A stretch of DNA of 64,000 bases from assembly GCF_001612845.1 (NCBI RefSeq), contig NZ_BDBF01000030.1, positions 1 through 64,000 of the forward strand, read 5' to 3'. This DNA is from Nocardia elegans NBRC 108235 (GTDB taxonomy: Bacteria; Actinomycetota; Actinomycetes; Mycobacteriales; Mycobacteriaceae). The notes under the pieces are model-generated. The model saw only the letters and a program-made list of their open reading frames with translations, was not told the origin of the DNA and did no database searches. Both the position numbers and the translations under genes were made by a program. Shown here one piece after another: positions 25,837 to 34,152 of this stretch. Within the stretch, counting starts at the first letter, position 1; every line of letters starts with the position of its first letter.

Positions 25837-27201
25837 ATGACGAACTCGAACTTCCCCGCCGAACTGCCCACCGTCACCGGCCCGGTCTTCCGCCCGGGTG
25901 ACGACGGCTACGACGCCGAGGTCTCCGGCTTCCAGACCGCCTATACGCACCGGCCCGATCTGGTCGTCGGTGCGCTCCACGCCGAGGATGTGCGCGCGGC
26001 GGTGGAATTCGCCGCCCGGCACCGGCTGCCCGTCGCCGTGCAGGCGACCGGGCACGGGCTTTCGGTGCCGGCCGCCGGCGGCGTGCTGATCAGTACGCGC
26101 CGGATGACCCAGGTGCGCGTCGATCCGGGCGCCCGCACTGCCTGGGTGGCCGCCGGCGTGCAGGCTGAGGCGCTGATCGCCGCGGCGGTCGCGCACGGTC
26201 TGGCGCCGCTGAACGGTTCCTCGCCCTCGGTCGGCGTGATCGGTTATCACCTGGGCGGCGGGCTCGGCATTCTGGCGCGCACCTTCGGCTACGCCGCCGA
26301 CCGGGTCCGTGTCCTGGAACTGGTGACGGCAGACGGCCGGTTGCGCCGCCTCACCCCCGGCGACGAATTGTTCGGCGCCGCACTGGGTTCCGGCGGCAAC
26401 TTCGGTGTGGTCACCGGCATGGAAATCGAACTGTTCCCGATCACCGAGGTCTACGGCGGACAGCTCACCTTCGACACCCCGCTGGTGGAACCCGCCCTCG
26501 AGGCGTGGCGGCAGTGGACCGCCGAGGTCCCCGAGGAGATGACCTCGGCGATCACCATGATGACGATGCCCGATGTCGCGGCGATTCCGGAGCCGCTGCG
26601 CGGGCGCTATCTGGCCACCGTCAACATCGCCTTCACCGGGTCGGCCGCCGACGGTGAGCGGCTGGTCCGGCCACTGCGCGAGGTGGGCGCCCGGATCGCC
26701 GACGACCTGCGAACGATGCCCTACATCGACACCCACGGCATCTACCGCGATCCGAATTTCCCGCACGCCTATACCGCGACCAACGCACTGCTGTCGGATC
26801 TGACCGCGGACGCGGCCTCGGCGCTTCTCGATGCCACCGGCCTCGAGGCGCCGGTCGCGGCGGTGGCGGGCTTCCGGCATCTCGGGGGAGCGCTGCGCCG
26901 CCCGGGTCCGGCGGGGATCGCGATGGATCACCGGGAGGCCGAATACAACGCGCGCGTCATCACGATGCCGAACTCGGACGGCCCGGATCCGCGGGGCTAC
27001 CACGATCTGGTCGCGAAGACGTTGGCGCCGTGGACGATCGGCCACAACCTGAACTTCCTCTACGGCGCCGGGGAGTGGGCCGATGAGAACCAGACCCGGG
27101 CCGGTTACTCGGCGCGGACCTATGCGCGGTTGCAGGCGCTGAAGTCCGAGTACGACCCGGCCAACCTCTTCCGCTTCAACCGCAACATCCGGCCCGCCTG
27201 A
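25837..27201 (+). CDS. FAD-dependent oxidoreductase (berberine-bridge/PCMH type)
   Basis: 454-residue flavoenzyme. The FAD_binding_4 domain (about 35-210) includes the flavin-linking histidine context VAVQATGHGLS, the glycine-rich GYHLGGGLGILARTFG and GGNFGVVTGMEIELFP. The second cysteine that gives bicovalent attachment in some relatives is not present (PSVGV instead of a Cys). The C-terminal berberine-bridge-like segment ends with YDPANLFRFNRNIRP. Substrate unknown; relatives oxidise sugars, alcohols or natural-product intermediates. Probably controlled by the divergent LysR regulator. Confidence 0.9.
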   Translation: MTNSNFPAELPTVTGPVFRPGDDGYDAEVSGFQTAYTHRPDLVVGALHAEDVRAAVEFAARHRLPVAVQATGHGLSVPAAGGVLISTRRMTQVRVDPGARTAWVAAGVQAEALIAAAVAHGLAPLNGSSPSVGVIGYHLGGGLGILARTFGYAADRVRVLELVTADGRLRRLTPGDELFGAALGSGGNFGVVTGMEIELFPITEVYGGQLTFDTPLVEPALEAWRQWTAEVPEEMTSAITMMTMPDVAAIPEPLRGRYLATVNIAFTGSAADGERLVRPLREVGARIADDLRTMPYIDTHGIYRDPNFPHAYTATNALLSDLTADAASALLDATGLEAPVAAVAGFRHLGGALRRPGPAGIAMDHREAEYNARVITMPNSDGPDPRGYHDLVAKTLAPWTIGHNLNFLYGAGEWADENQTRAGYSARTYARLQALKSEYDPANLFRFNRNIRPA

Positions 27202-27232
27202 GCGGAGTCCGCCGACCGGACCTCTGGCGTCT

Positions 27233-27264
27233 GAGATATCTCTGCGCTATCGTCGTGATATCAC
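27233..27264. promoter_or_regulatory. Two phased palindromes upstream of the SPFH/RHH operon
   Basis: GAGATATCTC (27233-27242) and GTGATATCAC (27255-27264) are each perfect 10-bp palindromes sharing the GATATC core. Their centres are 22 bp apart, two helical turns, so two dimers would bind the same DNA face. The second ends 20 bases before the SPFH ATG. The ribbon-helix-helix protein encoded at 28223 is the obvious candidate ligand. Confidence 0.55.
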
Positions 27265-27284
27265 TTCAATATTGGGAGGATGTC

Positions 27285-28223
27285 ATGTCGCTGCGTCCGG
27301 CCTTCCGGCTGAACGGGTTCTTGATGCTGTTGGTGCTGCTGGTGGTCGGTACCGCCGGACTGATCGGCGGGGTCGCCGCCTCCAGCGCCGCCGGTTCGGG
27401 CGGGGGCGCCGGTGCGGCGATCGGCGCGGCCGCGGGATACGTGATCCTCGCGGTCGCGGTGATCCTGCTGACCGGGCTCACCACGGTCGGCCCGAACGAG
27501 GCCAAGGTGCTGCAGTTTTTCGGCCGCTACGTCGGATCGGTCGCCGACGCCGGTTTCTTCTGGGCCCTCCCGCTGACCACCAAACGGCGAATCTCGTTGC
27601 GGGTCCGTAATTTCGAGACGCAGAAGTTGAAGGTCAACGATTTCGACGGCAATCCGGTGGAGATCGCGGCCGTGGTGGTCTACCGGGTCGTGGACAGCTT
27701 CAAATCCGCCTTCGCCGTCGACGACTACGAGGAGTACGTGCAGACCCAGTCCGAGGCCGCCGTCCGGCACCTGGCCACGGTGCACCCCTACGACGCGGCC
27801 CCCGACGTCGTGCCCGCGGCCGTGGCGATGACGCCGGCCCTCTCCGGGGCAGACGACCCGGCCCCGACCAGCCTGCGCAACGGCGCCGAGGTCGCCGAGG
27901 AACTGACCACCGAACTGCGCGAACGTACCGCGCTCGCGGGTATCGAGATTCTCGAAGCGCGGATCACGCACCTGGCGTATGCGCCGGAGATCGCCCAGTC
28001 GATGTTGGTCCGCCAGCAGGCCGCGCAGGTGGTGGCCGCGCGCAGCCGCATCGTCGAGGGCGCGGTCGGCATGGTGGGCATGGCGCTGCAGCGGCTGACC
28101 GAGGAGGGGATGGTCGACCTGGACGAGGAACGGCGGGCCTCGATGGTGTCGAATCTGCTGGTGGTGCTGTGCGGTGATCGATCCGCCCAGCCCGTCGTCA
28201 ACACCGGAACGCTCTACTCCTGA
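27285..28223 (+). CDS. SPFH/band-7 membrane protein
   Basis: 312-residue flotillin-like protein. Two N-terminal membrane segments (about residues 10-33 and 43-65) are separated by a Gly/Ala-rich linker (AAGSGGGAGAAIG). They are followed by VGPNEAKVLQFFGRYVGSV, which opens the SPFH domain (about 68-230), and by a C-terminal helical part (EIAQSMLVRQQAAQVVAARSRIVEGAVGMV). Such proteins form membrane microdomain scaffolds; the role here is unknown. ATG 27285 follows GGGAGGA at ideal spacing. Its stop overlaps the start of a ribbon-helix-helix protein, and two palindromes lie upstream. Confidence 0.9.
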   Translation: MSLRPAFRLNGFLMLLVLLVVGTAGLIGGVAASSAAGSGGGAGAAIGAAAGYVILAVAVILLTGLTTVGPNEAKVLQFFGRYVGSVADAGFFWALPLTTKRRISLRVRNFETQKLKVNDFDGNPVEIAAVVVYRVVDSFKSAFAVDDYEEYVQTQSEAAVRHLATVHPYDAAPDVVPAAVAMTPALSGADDPAPTSLRNGAEVAEELTTELRERTALAGIEILEARITHLAYAPEIAQSMLVRQQAAQVVAARSRIVEGAVGMVGMALQRLTEEGMVDLDEERRASMVSNLLVVLCGDRSAQPVVNTGTLYS

Positions 28224-28402
28224 TGGCCAAGCGCGAGCCCAAGAAGGTGCTCGTCCGGCTCGATCCGGCCGTCCACGAGGCGATAGCCAAGTGGGCGGCC
28301 GACGACCTGCGCAGCATCAACGCTCAGATCGAGTTCGCTCTGCGGATGGCGCTCGATCAGGTGGGGCGCTCCCCGCGGCGGTCCGGGGAGACCCCTGAAT
28401 GA
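28223..28402 (+). CDS. Small Arc-type ribbon-helix-helix protein, 59 aa
   Basis: Short DNA-binding-type protein whose ATG shares its A with the SPFH stop (TGATG), so translation is coupled. KKVLVRLD forms the DNA-contacting beta strand, PAVHEAIAKWAADDLRS the first helix and SINAQIEFALRMALDQV the second, which is the ribbon-helix-helix plan of Arc/MetJ repressors. The C-terminal tail is polar. It probably represses its own operon through the palindromes at 27233-27264. No toxin gene is present, so an antitoxin reading is not supported. Confidence 0.82.
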   Translation: MAKREPKKVLVRLDPAVHEAIAKWAADDLRSINAQIEFALRMALDQVGRSPRRSGETPE

Positions 28403-28511
28403 AAACAAACCTGACACCCGTTTCGTCCGATATTTATTACCAGGTGGTCACGCCTTGAACACAAAACGCCCCAGGAAGTGCGAAAAGGTCACAGATGGGT
28501 AGCTTGGTTGC

Positions 28512-29339
28512 GTGCCAATCGTGTTCGAAACCGGGGGACTGCAGCAGCTTGACCAGACCACGTGGGGGAATCCGGCCACCCGTGACATCATCACGCTGAG
28601 CTATATCGATCTGGTACCGGACTTACCCGCCCCGCTGTCCGACATCGACACGTTGCGCCGCCGCCTCACCGAACTGCAGGCCGAGTTCGGCTGCCTGATC
28701 GAGGCACATGCCATCACCGTGGATTCCCAGCCGGCCCTGCTGCGCCTGGAGAAGTTCCCGCTGGCCGATCAGGCGTCCGGACTGGGCTTCACCGCCGGAA
28801 TCGTCGTGCCCAAGGCCGGATGCAGCGCGATCGTGAAGATCATGTGTCCCGAAACCGGCCGCTCCGGCGTGCGGGAGGCCGCGGTCGTGCCGAAGGTCGG
28901 CTTCGCGAACATGTTCCCGCCGCATCCGTACGCGCCCGAGGTCAAGGGCAAGCTGCCCTACAACATCGCCGACGACGCGCGCTGGGATCCGCAGTTCCCG
29001 GACCATCCGCTGACCCGCGCGCGGCGCTGGATCACCCACGTCAGCCGGACCGCGCGTATCGACCCGCGGTTCGCGGCCCTGCCGCCGTTCGCGGGTCCGG
29101 CCGGCGCGGAGGCGTCGAGCGGTAAGGCAGCGCCCACCGGTAAGACACCGCCTATCGGTAAGACACCGCCCACCGGTAAGGCGGAGCCCGCCGCCGCGCC
29201 CGCCGCGCCGGTGGCCAAACCCGATCCGGGCAAGACCACGCCCATTCCCGCGCAGAACTCGGTGTCCGACGGCAAGGCGACGGCGGCGCCGCCGCTGCCG
29301 CGGGCCGCGCGGGCTAATGCCGCGGCGGCTTCTCGGTAA
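28512..29339 (+). CDS. Hypothetical protein with repetitive Pro/Lys tail, 275 aa
   Basis: Starts at GTG 28512; the ribosome site is weak. Residues 1-190 look globular (VFETGGLQQLDQTTWGNP, IEAHAITVDSQPALLRLEKFP, GFTAGIVVPKAGCSAIVKIM), with no signal peptide or membrane segment. From about 195 the chain is a disordered Ala/Pro/Lys/Gly tail with four GKxxPx hexapeptides. I recognise no domain. The N-terminal half has the look of a conserved nocardial or rhodococcal family of unknown function. Its last 26 bases overlap the 3' end of the convergent methyltransferase gene. Confidence 0.72.
   Translation: MPIVFETGGLQQLDQTTWGNPATRDIITLSYIDLVPDLPAPLSDIDTLRRRLTELQAEFGCLIEAHAITVDSQPALLRLEKFPLADQASGLGFTAGIVVPKAGCSAIVKIMCPETGRSGVREAAVVPKVGFANMFPPHPYAPEVKGKLPYNIADDARWDPQFPDHPLTRARRWITHVSRTARIDPRFAALPPFAGPAGAEASSGKAAPTGKTPPIGKTPPTGKAEPAAAPAAPVAKPDPGKTTPIPAQNSVSDGKATAAPPLPRAARANAAAASR
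29121..29192 (+). repeat. Four tandem 18-base units inside the 28512 gene
   Basis: Units begin GGTAAG at 29121, 29139, 29157 and 29175 and encode GKAAPT, GKTPPI, GKTPPT and GKAEPA. The middle two differ at two bases. Such an in-frame array is a likely site of copy-number change. Confidence 0.85.
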
Positions 29340-30195
29340 CGAAAATGGCTGTGCCGGGGAAGATCTCACCGCGCAACGGGCTCCACTGACCCCATTCGCG
29401 CTCGAGCCACTCCGGCCATTCGGGTTCGACGATGTCGAGCAGGATCAGGCCCGCGCCGACGATGTCGCGGACCCGATCGCCGATCGTGCGGTGATGTTCG
29501 ACGTAGATCGGTTCGTCGTCGGCGTCGACCTCGACGTAGGGCGTGCGGTCGAAGTAGGGGATCGTGGCGCGCAGTCCGTCCGGGCCCGGATCGTCGGGGA
29601 AGATCCACCGCATCGGGTGATTGACCGAGAACACCCAGCGCCCGCCCGGCCGCAGCACCCGGGCCACCTCCCGCATCACCCGGGCGGCATCGGCGACGAA
29701 CGGGACCGCGCCGAACGCCGAACAGGCCAGATCGAACGATTCGTCCGCGAACGGCAGCGCCTCGGCACCGGCCTGCACCAGCGGCACCCGCGGTCCGCCG
29801 CGCGCCATGGCCGCGAGTCCGCGGTCGAGCATCGCCCGCGACAGATCCAGTCCGACCGGATGCGCGCCCTGGGCGGCCAGCCAGCGCGAACACGGCGCCG
29901 ATCCGCATCCGATCTCCAGTACTCGCCGCCCGGCGACCTCGCCCAGCAGATGCCAGTCGCCCTCGTGCAACCCCTCCGGGCACCAGACGAATTCTCCGGC
30001 CTCGGAGTCGACGCCCAGGAAATCGGCGTGCGTCTCGTGGTACTGCGCGGCATCGGCATCCCACCAGCGCCGGTTGGCGCGCTCGCTGACCGCCGACCCG
30101 ACGGTCGCGCGGGTCACCCGCGCGGTGCCGAGCAGGGCATTGGCCTGGGCGTGGCGCTCGTCGTCGAGGAGGGCCGGATGCGGGTCGTCGGACAT
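29314..30195 (-). CDS. Class I SAM-dependent methyltransferase
   Basis: 293-residue enzyme with motif I RRVLEIGCGSAPCSRWLAAQG, acidic strand-2 end PVGLDLSRAML, the ALPFADESFDLACSAFGAVPF segment and VLRPGGRWVFSVNHP. About 95 N-terminal residues precede the Rossmann core and include RRWWDADAAQYHETHADFLG, a pattern seen in a family of actinobacterial methyltransferases near rpsA. The substrate is unknown. ATG 30195 is the best start; the longer upstream frame lacks a ribosome site and covers the rpsA promoter region. It overlaps the convergent 28512 gene by 26 bases. Confidence 0.85.
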   Translation of the reverse strand: MSDDPHPALLDDERHAQANALLGTARVTRATVGSAVSERANRRWWDADAAQYHETHADFLGVDSEAGEFVWCPEGLHEGDWHLLGEVAGRRVLEIGCGSAPCSRWLAAQGAHPVGLDLSRAMLDRGLAAMARGGPRVPLVQAGAEALPFADESFDLACSAFGAVPFVADAARVMREVARVLRPGGRWVFSVNHPMRWIFPDDPGPDGLRATIPYFDRTPYVEVDADDEPIYVEHHRTIGDRVRDIVGAGLILLDIVEPEWPEWLEREWGQWSPLRGEIFPGTAIFVTEKPPRH

Positions 30196-30368
30196 GGTTC
30201 GCAGCGTATGGCACGGCCCGGTCCGCGCCCCCGCGGACGCCTTCTCCGATCCGGCCGGCCCGGGCGCGCGACCGGGGTGCTTACGTCTCGGCCGTGACGG
30301 GTACCACACTGTGCGGGAACGGTGTTCGATGCCGGACGTATGATCATGGTGCGGGCGGGGGCCCGTGT

Positions 30369-30398
30369 TTGCTTGGCGTAACTCACGTCGCGTACGCT
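30369..30398 (+). promoter_or_regulatory. Candidate rpsA promoter
   Basis: TTGCTT (30369-30374) and TACGCT (30393-30398) are separated by 18 bases, a plausible sigma-70 type pair. It would give an rpsA leader of about 220 bases. Not unique enough to be firm. Confidence 0.35.
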
Positions 30399-30496
30399 GT
30401 TTCCCGCGAGTGTCTTCGGCATTTGCGTAGCCGCTGTCGGTACTGTAGCGCTCGGTACCGGGCGCAGGGGTTACGGATTTCGGAAGTCGCCCGCGG

Positions 30497-30612
30497 GCTG
30501 TGATTTCGCAGCCGGTGCTGTGAGTTTCTGCAGTGAGTACAGCGTTGTGCTGTGTCGCAGCGATGTGCTGTGCATGGCCGTCAACGTAGTTCCACCGCTG
30601 TGACTTCACAGC
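30497..30612 (+). repeat. Five GCTGTG-type elements in the rpsA leader
   Basis: GCTGTG recurs at 30497, 30517, 30549, 30567 and 30597. Three are imperfect dyads (GCTGTGATTTCGCAGC, GCTGTGTCGCAGC and the 7-bp-arm GCTGTGACTTCACAGC at 30597-30612). ACAGC-GTTGT-GCTGT (30539-30553) adds another hairpin. The last ends 16 bases before the first rpsA ATG, so the elements are well placed for control at the RNA level. The spacing rules out a CRP site. Confidence 0.6.
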
Positions 30613-30628
30613 AAAACCGAGAGTTCCA

Positions 30629-32140
30629 ATGTCCACTACCGACCACAATCCGTCCGGAGCAACCCAACATATGCCCACCACCGTCACCTCGCCGCAGGTA
30701 GCCGTCAACGACATCGGCTCCGCCGAGGACTTCCTCGCCGCCATCGACAAGACGATCAAGTACTTCAACGACGGAGATATCGTCGAAGGCACGATCGTCA
30801 AGGTCGACCGCGACGAGGTTCTGCTCGACATCGGTTACAAGACCGAAGGCGTCATCCCTTCCCGCGAACTGTCCATCAAGCACGATGTCGACCCGGCCGA
30901 GGTCGTTTCCGTGGGCGATGAGGTCGAGGCCCTCGTTCTCACCAAGGAGGACAAGGAAGGCCGCCTGATCCTGTCGAAGAAGCGGGCTCAGTACGAGCGG
31001 GCGTGGGGCACCATCGAGGAGCTCAAGGAGAAGGACGAGGCCGTCAAGGGCACCGTCATCGAGGTCGTCAAGGGTGGTCTGATCCTGGACATCGGCCTGC
31101 GTGGCTTCCTCCCGGCGTCCCTGGTCGAGATGCGCCGCGTTCGCGATCTGCAGCCGTACGTCGGCAAGGAGATCGAGGCCAAGATCATCGAGCTGGACAA
31201 GAACCGCAACAACGTGGTCCTGTCCCGCCGCGCCTGGCTGGAGCAGACCCAGTCGGAGGTTCGCAGCGAGTTCCTGCACCAGCTGCAGAAGGGCCAGGTC
31301 CGCAAGGGCGTCGTGTCCTCGATCGTCAACTTCGGTGCGTTCGTCGATCTCGGCGGCGTCGACGGTCTGGTGCACGTCTCGGAGCTGTCCTGGAAGCACA
31401 TCGACCACCCGTCCGAGGTTGTCGAGGTCGGCATGGAGGTCACCGTCGAGGTTCTCGACGTCGACCTGGACCGCGAGCGGGTTTCGCTGTCGCTCAAGGC
31501 CACCCAGGAAGACCCGTGGCGTCAGTTCGCCCGCACCCACGCCATCGGCCAGATCGTGCCCGGCAAGGTCACCAAGCTGGTTCCGTTCGGTGCGTTCGTG
31601 CGCGTCGAAGAGGGCATCGAGGGCCTGGTGCACATCTCCGAGCTGGCCGAGCGCCACGTCGAGGTGCCGGACCAGGTTGTCGCCGTGGGCGACGACGCGA
31701 TGGTCAAGGTCATCGACATCGACCTGGAGCGTCGCCGGATCTCGCTGTCGCTGAAGCAGGCGAACGAGGACTACCACGCCGAGTTCGACCCGTCGAAGTA
31801 CGGCATGGCCGACAGCTACGACGAGCAGGGCAACTACATCTTCCCCGAGGGCTTCGACCCCGAGACCAACGAATGGCTCGAGGGCTTCGACAAGCAGCGG
31901 GAAGAGTGGGAAGGCCGCTACGCCGAGGCCGAGCGTCGCCACAAGATGCACACCGCTCAGATGGAGAAGATGGCGGCCGACGCCGCCGCCGAGGCCGCCA
32001 ACGGTGGTGCCTCCGGTAACTACTCCTCCGAGAGCGGCGCGCAGAGCTCGTCCTCCAGCTCCTCGGAGCCGGCCGGCGGTTCGCTGGCCAGCGACGCGCA
32101 GCTCGCCGCGCTGCGTGAGAAGCTGTCCGGCAACGCGTAA
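30629..32140 (+). CDS. rpsA: 30S ribosomal protein S1
   Basis: RNA-binding ribosomal protein of 503 residues with four S1 (OB-fold) domains, beginning near residues 50, 135, 220 and 307. The third and fourth contain the GAFVDLGGVDGLVHVSEL and GAFVRVEEGIEGLVHISEL signatures. The C-terminus is a Ser/Ala-rich tail ending ASDAQLAALREKLSGNA, as in mycobacteria. Two ATGs are possible. 30629 has GAGAG 5 bases upstream and is used here; 30671 (MPTTVTSPQVAVNDIG) matches the mycobacterial N-terminus better. The leader carries repeated hairpin elements and a strong terminator follows. Confidence 0.96.
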   Translation: MSTTDHNPSGATQHMPTTVTSPQVAVNDIGSAEDFLAAIDKTIKYFNDGDIVEGTIVKVDRDEVLLDIGYKTEGVIPSRELSIKHDVDPAEVVSVGDEVEALVLTKEDKEGRLILSKKRAQYERAWGTIEELKEKDEAVKGTVIEVVKGGLILDIGLRGFLPASLVEMRRVRDLQPYVGKEIEAKIIELDKNRNNVVLSRRAWLEQTQSEVRSEFLHQLQKGQVRKGVVSSIVNFGAFVDLGGVDGLVHVSELSWKHIDHPSEVVEVGMEVTVEVLDVDLDRERVSLSLKATQEDPWRQFARTHAIGQIVPGKVTKLVPFGAFVRVEEGIEGLVHISELAERHVEVPDQVVAVGDDAMVKVIDIDLERRRISLSLKQANEDYHAEFDPSKYGMADSYDEQGNYIFPEGFDPETNEWLEGFDKQREEWEGRYAEAERRHKMHTAQMEKMAADAAAEAANGGASGNYSSESGAQSSSSSSSEPAGGSLASDAQLAALREKLSGNA

Positions 32141-32154
32141 TTCGCTGAGCTGAA

Positions 32155-32189
32155 GCGAAGGCCCCGGTCCATCGGACCGGGGCCTTCGC
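32155..32189 (+). terminator. Strong terminator of rpsA
   Basis: GCGAAGGCCCCGGTCC (32155-32170) and its exact complement (32174-32189) form a 16-bp stem with an ATC loop, 15 bases after the rpsA stop. Confidence 0.85.
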
Positions 32190-32361
32190 CCATCTCCGGG
32201 CTACTCGTTCAGCCCGTCGTCACCGCGTCGATGCCGCCGGTCCATTATTCTCGGCGAGGATCTGCCACTGTCCTCCGTCAGCCGGCATGGTCTTGTCGGC
32301 CGGCACTGTCCTGTCAACCGGCACTGTTCATTTCACCGACGCGGAAGGTCTCGGCACCGGC

Positions 32362-33891
32362 ATGGGTCTGTTCGACGGCATCAACAGGCGTGATTTTCTG
32401 GCGAAGGCCATGGCGGCCGGCGGAGTGGGGGCCCTGGCCGCCTGGGCGAATCCGATCATCGAGCGCGCGCACGCGGCCGACCCGGCGGGGATGGGCGGGC
32501 TCGGCGATATCGAGCACTTCGTCCTGCTCATGCAGGAGAACCGCTCGTTCGACCACTACTTCGGAACCCTGTCCGGTGTAAGGGGTTTCGACGACGCCTC
32601 GTCGGCGTGGAAGCAGTACGGCTACGCACCCGGCGTCGGGCCAACCGCCGACGGGTTCATCGTCCCGTTCCGGCTCGACACCACCCGCGGCGCTACCCTC
32701 GACGGTGAGTGCATCAACGATCCCGATCATTCCTGGGCCGGAATGCACGAGGCGTGGAACGGCGGCCGCAACGACCGCTGGATGCCGATGTCGGTGGCCA
32801 GCGTCGGCGCTGCCAACGGTCCGGCGGCCATGGGGTATTACACCCGCGCCGATATTCCGGTTCACCACGAGCTGGCCGATGCGTTCACCCTCTGCGACCA
32901 CTACCACTGCTCGATGCTCGGCCCGACCGACCCGAACCGGCTGTACTGGATCTCCGCCACCATCGACCCCGACGGTCTGGCCGGCGGGCCGCTGGTGGAG
33001 ACGCCGACGCTGATCCCGCAGAACGCCTATAGCTGGCGCACCTATCCGGAGAACCTCTCGGAGGCCGGCGTCGACTGGAAGATCTACAACAATCGCGATG
33101 TCGGACCGATCTCGTCGGTGATCCTCGACGGCATGATGGGTTGCTTCACACAGGCCGCGGACCCGAATTCCGAACTCGCCAAACGCGGCAAGGCCCCGGT
33201 GTATCCGCAGGACTTCGCCGCGGACGTGGCCGCCGACCGGCTTCCCTCGGTGTCGTGGGTGATCCCGCAGCTGTTCAACTGCGAACATCCCGCGCTGCCA
33301 CCCGCGTTGGGCGCGGTGGGCATCATGCAGGTGCTCGACATCCTCACTTCCAATCCGAAGGTGTGGGAGAAGACCGCGCTCATCGTGAGCTACGACGAGA
33401 ACGGCGGCTTCTTCGATCACGTCACCCCGCCGACCCCGCCGCCCGGCACACCGGGGGAGTACCTGATGGTGGATCTCGGCCGGGTACCGGCGGCCAAGGG
33501 TATCGCCGGCCCGATCGGATTGGGTTATCGCGTCCCGTGCTTCGTCATCTCCCCGTATTCACGCGGCGGGCTGGTCGCTTCGCAGACCTTCGACCACACC
33601 TCGCAATTGCGTTTGCTGGAACGCCGTTTCGGCGTGGAGGTGCCGAATGTGACCGCCTGGCGGCGCAGCGTCACCGGCGATATGACCTCGGCATTCGATT
33701 TCGGTTCGACGCCCGATTCCGTGCCGCCGCGAATTAGCGATCCGAAACCGAAATCGGATGCCGCACTCGCGCAATGTGGGCCGAATATCGCGCTCGGTAC
33801 CGAGGATAAGGGAATTCCCTATCCGGTGCCGCCGAATGCGATGCCGAGCCAGGAACCGGGCTCGCGCCGGGCCCCGAGCGGCCTGGTGTGA
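32362..33891 (+). CDS. Tat-exported phospholipase C-family phosphoesterase
   Basis: Secreted phosphoesterase related to the non-haemolytic phospholipases C of mycobacteria, predicted to hydrolyse phospholipid headgroups outside the cell. The 509-residue precursor begins MGLFDGINRRDFLAKAM, a twin-arginine signal with hydrophobic core GGVGALAAWA and a likely cleavage after AHA near residue 42. The mature start carries HFVLLMQENRSFDHYFGTL, the family's metal/nucleophile motif, and later HYHCSMLGPTDPNRLYW, VSYDENGGFFDHVTPP and FVISPYSRGG. I chose ATG 32362 so the Tat motif is N-terminal; the frame is open 25 codons further upstream. Codons, size and motifs are normal for the family. Confidence 0.92.
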   Translation: MGLFDGINRRDFLAKAMAAGGVGALAAWANPIIERAHAADPAGMGGLGDIEHFVLLMQENRSFDHYFGTLSGVRGFDDASSAWKQYGYAPGVGPTADGFIVPFRLDTTRGATLDGECINDPDHSWAGMHEAWNGGRNDRWMPMSVASVGAANGPAAMGYYTRADIPVHHELADAFTLCDHYHCSMLGPTDPNRLYWISATIDPDGLAGGPLVETPTLIPQNAYSWRTYPENLSEAGVDWKIYNNRDVGPISSVILDGMMGCFTQAADPNSELAKRGKAPVYPQDFAADVAADRLPSVSWVIPQLFNCEHPALPPALGAVGIMQVLDILTSNPKVWEKTALIVSYDENGGFFDHVTPPTPPPGTPGEYLMVDLGRVPAAKGIAGPIGLGYRVPCFVISPYSRGGLVASQTFDHTSQLRLLERRFGVEVPNVTAWRRSVTGDMTSAFDFGSTPDSVPPRISDPKPKSDAALAQCGPNIALGTEDKGIPYPVPPNAMPSQEPGSRRAPSGLV

Positions 33892-33897
33892 AAAACG

Positions 33898-33927
33898 GGC
33901 GGCCCACCGAATGCGCGGTGGGCCGCC
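33898..33927. terminator. Bidirectional terminator
   Basis: GGCGGCCCACC (33898-33908) and GGTGGGCCGCC (33917-33927) form a perfect 11-bp stem with an 8-base loop, flanked on the left by AAAAA. It lies between the phospholipase gene and the small convergent gene at 33946. Confidence 0.75.
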
Positions 33928-33945
33928 GAACGTTCGTTGTACTGG

Positions 33946-34152
33946 TCAGCTCGCCGTGGCGGGAATCCAGCGGGTGATCCCGCCCCGGCTGCGCATGGCC
34001 GCGAAGCTGTGCCGTGCCGGGCTGAGTAGGGCGGTCAACCACGAACGGCGGTGTTCGGCCAGTGCTGCCGCAACGGCGGGAATCCGAATGCAGTGCACGG
34101 TGCCTGCCATACCCAGCCGGTGGCGACCCGACTGGATGTTTGTGGTGCCCAA
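33946..34152 (-). CDS. Small basic hypothetical protein, 68 aa
   Basis: A TTG at 34152 follows GAAGGAAG at 6-base spacing, a good ribosome site. The peptide (MGTTNIQSGRHRLGMAGTVH, then IRIPAVAAALAEHRRSWLTALLSPAR and RGGITRWIPATAS) is basic with one amphipathic helix and a single Cys. I know no homologue. A bidirectional terminator sits 18 bases past its stop, where a convergent gene would need one. The region 34153-34443 between it and coaE has no other gene. Confidence 0.5.
   Translation of the reverse strand: MGTTNIQSGRHRLGMAGTVHCIRIPAVAAALAEHRRSWLTALLSPARHSFAAMRSRGGITRWIPATAS

Noticed and set aside
28223..28402. Antitoxin of a toxin-antitoxin module
   Set aside because: The only coupled gene is an SPFH membrane protein; no toxin-sized partner lies on either side.
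30597..30612. CRP/cAMP receptor site before rpsA (TGTGA...TCACA)
   Set aside because: The half-sites are 2 bases apart instead of 6, and four related elements nearby suggest an RNA feature instead.
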